Source: JACDAN01 sp035535195 (GTDB taxonomy: Bacteria > Actinomycetota > Thermoleophilia > Gaiellales > Gaiellaceae). Taken from it: DNA of 19,424 bases. The position numbers and the translations under genes are program-made. The stretch covers positions 1 to 19,424 of the forward strand of contig DATLQK010000012.1 of the NCBI GenBank assembly GCA_035535195.1, written 5' to 3'. The notes under the pieces were generated by a model. That model worked only from the letters and a program-made list of their open reading frames with translations, did not search any database and was not told where the DNA came from. Below are positions 18,111 through 19,424 of the stretch, piece by piece; position 1 is the first letter of the stretch, and every line of letters starts with the position of its first letter.

Positions 18111-18457
18111 GCAGGCCTGTAAGCCGGATTCTGTCGAGGGTGACCATCTCTCTAGGCCCTCGGTCTCCCGGTGGCTCGAGCGGTGTACCCGGCTCCTCGG
18201 CGGGCCGCGTCGACGGAGCCTGCTTCACCTTGCACCGGACGGGGTTTGGAAGCCGTCGTGTCGCCACGACGCTGGTGGGCTCTTACCCCACCTTTTCACC
18301 CTTACCGTCAGCGTCTCGCGAGAGCTTTTCGCTGCCGGCGGTCTCCTTTCTGTGCCACTTTCCGTCGGCTTTCGCCGCCTGGGATTTCCCCAGCGTCCTG
18401 CCCTTCGGTGTCCGGACTTTCCTCGAGCCGCGAACGGCTCGCGGTCACCCGGCCTGC
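18111..18457 (-). ncRNA. rnpB: RNase P RNA (M1 RNA), bacterial type A
   Basis: Catalytic RNA of RNase P, which removes tRNA 5' leaders; about 347 nt. The minus strand shows the conserved 5' core GAGGAAAGTCCGGAC (about 18430-18415), the ACAGAAA segment, the central GGTAAGGGTGAAAAGGTG and GGTAAGAGCCCACC blocks, AAACCCCGTCCGG, and the 3' core ACAGAATCCGGCTTACAG. GCAGGCC at the 5' end (18457-18451) pairs with GGCCTGC at the 3' end (18117-18111) to form helix P1, which fixes the ends to within a base or two. A hairpin terminator follows directly. Its first 13 bases overlap the end of the zinc-ribbon gene upstream. Confidence 0.97.
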
Positions 18458-18636
18458 ATCGTCAATTGTAGCCGCGTCTCTCCGGAGCTTCGGAACTCGG
18501 TGCCGCACTCCGGGCACGAGAGCGTTCCGGCGCGCCGCAGCACGAACTCGCCGCAGACGAGGCACTCCAGGCTCGCCCCGCGCAGAAGTGCGTGGAGCTC
18601 CTGCTCGAGCGTGCGGTTCAGGGACTCGACGCTCAT
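18445..18636 (-). CDS. Small zinc-ribbon protein cotranscribed with lexA
   Basis: A 63-residue protein with two CXXC knuckles, CLVC (25-28) and CPEC (41-44), separated by 12 residues; this is a typical rubredoxin-like/zinc-ribbon metal site. The N-terminus (SVESLNRTLEQELHALLRG) looks helical. ATG 18636 overlaps the lexA stop as ATGA, strongly supporting expression from the lexA message. The last codons and stop TGA (18447-18445) lie inside the first 13 bases of rnpB. Function unknown; a DNA- or protein-binding role is guesswork. The lexA linkage would put it under SOS control. Confidence 0.75.
   Translation of the reverse strand: MSVESLNRTLEQELHALLRGASLECLVCGEFVLRRAGTLSCPECGTEFRSSGETRLQLTMQAG
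18465..18470 (-). promoter_or_regulatory. -10 element of rnpB inside the zinc-ribbon gene
   Basis: TACAAT on the minus strand ends 7 bases before the G that begins helix P1 of RNase P RNA, the expected -10 to start-site distance. It differs from TATAAT at one position and stands out in this GC-rich setting. No good -35 is seen at 17 bases (CCGAAG). Confidence 0.6.
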
Positions 18637-19256
18637 AGCTGACGGAAGACTCCGATCACCTTGCCGATGAGCTCGACGTGCTGCGCGTAGATGGGCTCGA
18701 GAGCATCGTTCTCGGGCTGGAGGCGGACGCGGCCGTTCTCTCTGAAGAGGCGCTTCATCGTGGCCTCCTCGGCTGTTTCGTCGTCACCGACGAGAGCCAC
18801 GACGATGTCGCCGTCCCTGGCGTCCTGTGCCCGCTCGACGACCGCGATGTCGCCGTCGAGGATGCCCGCGTTGATCATCGAATCGCCCTTGACGCGGAGC
18901 AGGAACTCCTCGCCTCCCCGCGAGAGCGGCTCCGGAACGGCCAGGTACTCCTCGATGTTGTCCTCGGCGAGCAGCGGCCTACCTGCGGCGACCTCGCCGA
19001 CGAGCGGAAGCTTGTGGACGTCCGTCTCCGCAGCCGCCGGCGCCTTGGGCTCGCGGCGCAGCTCGATCGCGCGCGGCTTCGTGGGGTCGCGCTTGAGCAT
19101 GCCCGCGCGCTCGAGGTTCGCCAGGTGCGCGTGAACGGTCGAAGGGGACGCGAGGCCGACTGCCTCGCCGATCTCGCGGACGGTCGGCGGATACCCGTGC
19201 GCGTCCGCGTACTTCGTCAAGAAGTCGAGAATCTGGCGCTGCCGCTCCGTGAGCAC
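18633..19256 (-). CDS. lexA: LexA SOS repressor
   Basis: Repressor and self-cleaving serine peptidase of the SOS response; 207 residues from GTG 19256. The N-terminal winged helix-turn-helix has LTERQRQILDFLTKYADAHGYPPTVREIGEAVGL and STVHAHLANLERAGML. The cleavage site is Ala91-Gly92 in VGEVAAGRPLL. Catalytic Ser126 is in KGDSMINAGILDGD and Lys168 in EATMKRLF. The frame extends up to 19316 and includes ATG 19277, but that ATG lies inside the SOS box at the transcription start. GTG 19256 has AAGGAG at 5-base spacing and gives the standard LexA N-terminus. Autoregulated through the SOS box; its stop overlaps the zinc-ribbon gene. Confidence 0.97.
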   Translation of the reverse strand: MLTERQRQILDFLTKYADAHGYPPTVREIGEAVGLASPSTVHAHLANLERAGMLKRDPTKPRAIELRREPKAPAAAETDVHKLPLVGEVAAGRPLLAEDNIEEYLAVPEPLSRGGEEFLLRVKGDSMINAGILDGDIAVVERAQDARDGDIVVALVGDDETAEEATMKRLFRENGRVRLQPENDALEPIYAQHVELIGKVIGVFRQL

Positions 19257-19270
19257 TTGGTCTCCTTCCG

Positions 19271-19284
19271 CGAACATGTGTTCG
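19271..19284. promoter_or_regulatory. SOS box (LexA operator), actinobacterial/Gram-positive type
   Basis: CGAACATGTGTTCG (CGAACACATGTTCG on minus) matches the CGAACRNRYGTTCG LexA consensus exactly, with both half-sites perfect. It begins 3 bases after the lexA -10, so it covers the likely transcription start and allows autorepression. It may also influence the divergent gene at the right edge. Confidence 0.93.
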
Positions 19285-19287
19285 ATC

Positions 19288-19316
19288 ACGGTAGCGGCCG
19301 CTACGGACGGCGTCAA
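19288..19316 (-). promoter_or_regulatory. lexA promoter
   Basis: On minus, TTGACG (19316-19311) and TACCGT (19293-19288) are 17 bases apart. This fits a housekeeping promoter with an actinobacterial TANNNT -10. The start site would be about 19281, inside the SOS box, giving a leader of about 25 bases with AAGGAG. Confidence 0.75.
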
Positions 19317-19351
19317 ACGGCCGAGTTCGCGCCGACGTCCTAGAAAGTGAC

Positions 19352-19424
19352 TTGAAAACGATCGTTCTCGCGACAGTGGTGCTCGGTCTCGTCTCGTGTG
19401 GACACCACACGGCGTTGGTCAAGT
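19352..19424 (+). CDS. Partial N-terminus of a possible lipoprotein, cut by window end
   Basis: From TTG 19352 the plus strand reads a lysine, a hydrophobic stretch (IVLATVVLGL) and a lipobox-like LVSC followed by GHHTALVK, open to the window edge. GAAAG four bases before the TTG could be a ribosome binding site. It is divergent from lexA, sharing about 75 bases of upstream sequence with the SOS box. Only 24 codons are visible, so the gene is plausible but unproven. Confidence 0.4.
   Translation, partial: MKTIVLATVVLGLVSCGHHTALVK

Overview
The window is gene-dense, very GC-rich bacterial chromosome. GTG/TTG starts and 4-base stop/start overlaps are common, and a Gram-positive/actinobacterial type SOS box precedes lexA. 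The gene set is lexA, rnpB, a primary-type sigma factor, a topoisomerase III, an ECF sigma with a membrane anti-sigma, and a NarL-type two-component pair. This suggests a high-GC actinobacterium, possibly of the Thermoleophilia; that placement is inference only. No tRNA, rRNA, insertion sequence, integrase or CRISPR array was seen, so the region looks like ordinary chromosome rather than an island.

Layout: (1) 99-5971, minus strand: a complete peptide-type ABC importer operon in the order lipoprotein binding protein, two permeases, two ATPases. Two strong inverted repeats sit at internal gene junctions. The last ATPase has an asparagine where the Walker A lysine should be. (2) 6070-9841: a 56-residue membrane protein on plus, a bidirectional terminator, then on minus a sigma-70 factor with regions 1.1 to 4 and a topoisomerase III-like enzyme. 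(3) 9916-12677, plus strand: four tightly packed genes (PlsC-type acyltransferase, stand-alone 5'-3' exonuclease, histidine phosphatase, HDAC-like deacetylase) ending in a hairpin terminator. (4) 12923-14988: response regulator and sensor kinase head to head, sharing a 44-base region with a perfect dyad. (5) 15024-17946: ECF sigma, overlapping membrane anti-sigma, then a convergent secreted protein whose stop overlaps that of the anti-sigma gene. (6) 18083-19316, minus strand: lexA with -35/-10 promoter and SOS box, a 63-residue zinc-ribbon gene overlapping the lexA stop, then RNase P RNA, whose likely -10 lies inside the zinc-ribbon gene and whose 5' end overlaps that gene's stop. A partial lipoprotein-like reading frame diverges from lexA at the right edge.

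Functionally the window mixes nutrient uptake, core information processing (sigma factor, topoisomerase, exonuclease, RNase P), SOS control and two envelope or environment sensing modules. I found no clear previously undescribed multi-gene system. The most unusual points are the structured junctions in the ABC operon, the Walker A substitution, the nested zinc-ribbon/rnpB arrangement, and the symmetric, possibly leaderless, promoter region of the two-component pair.
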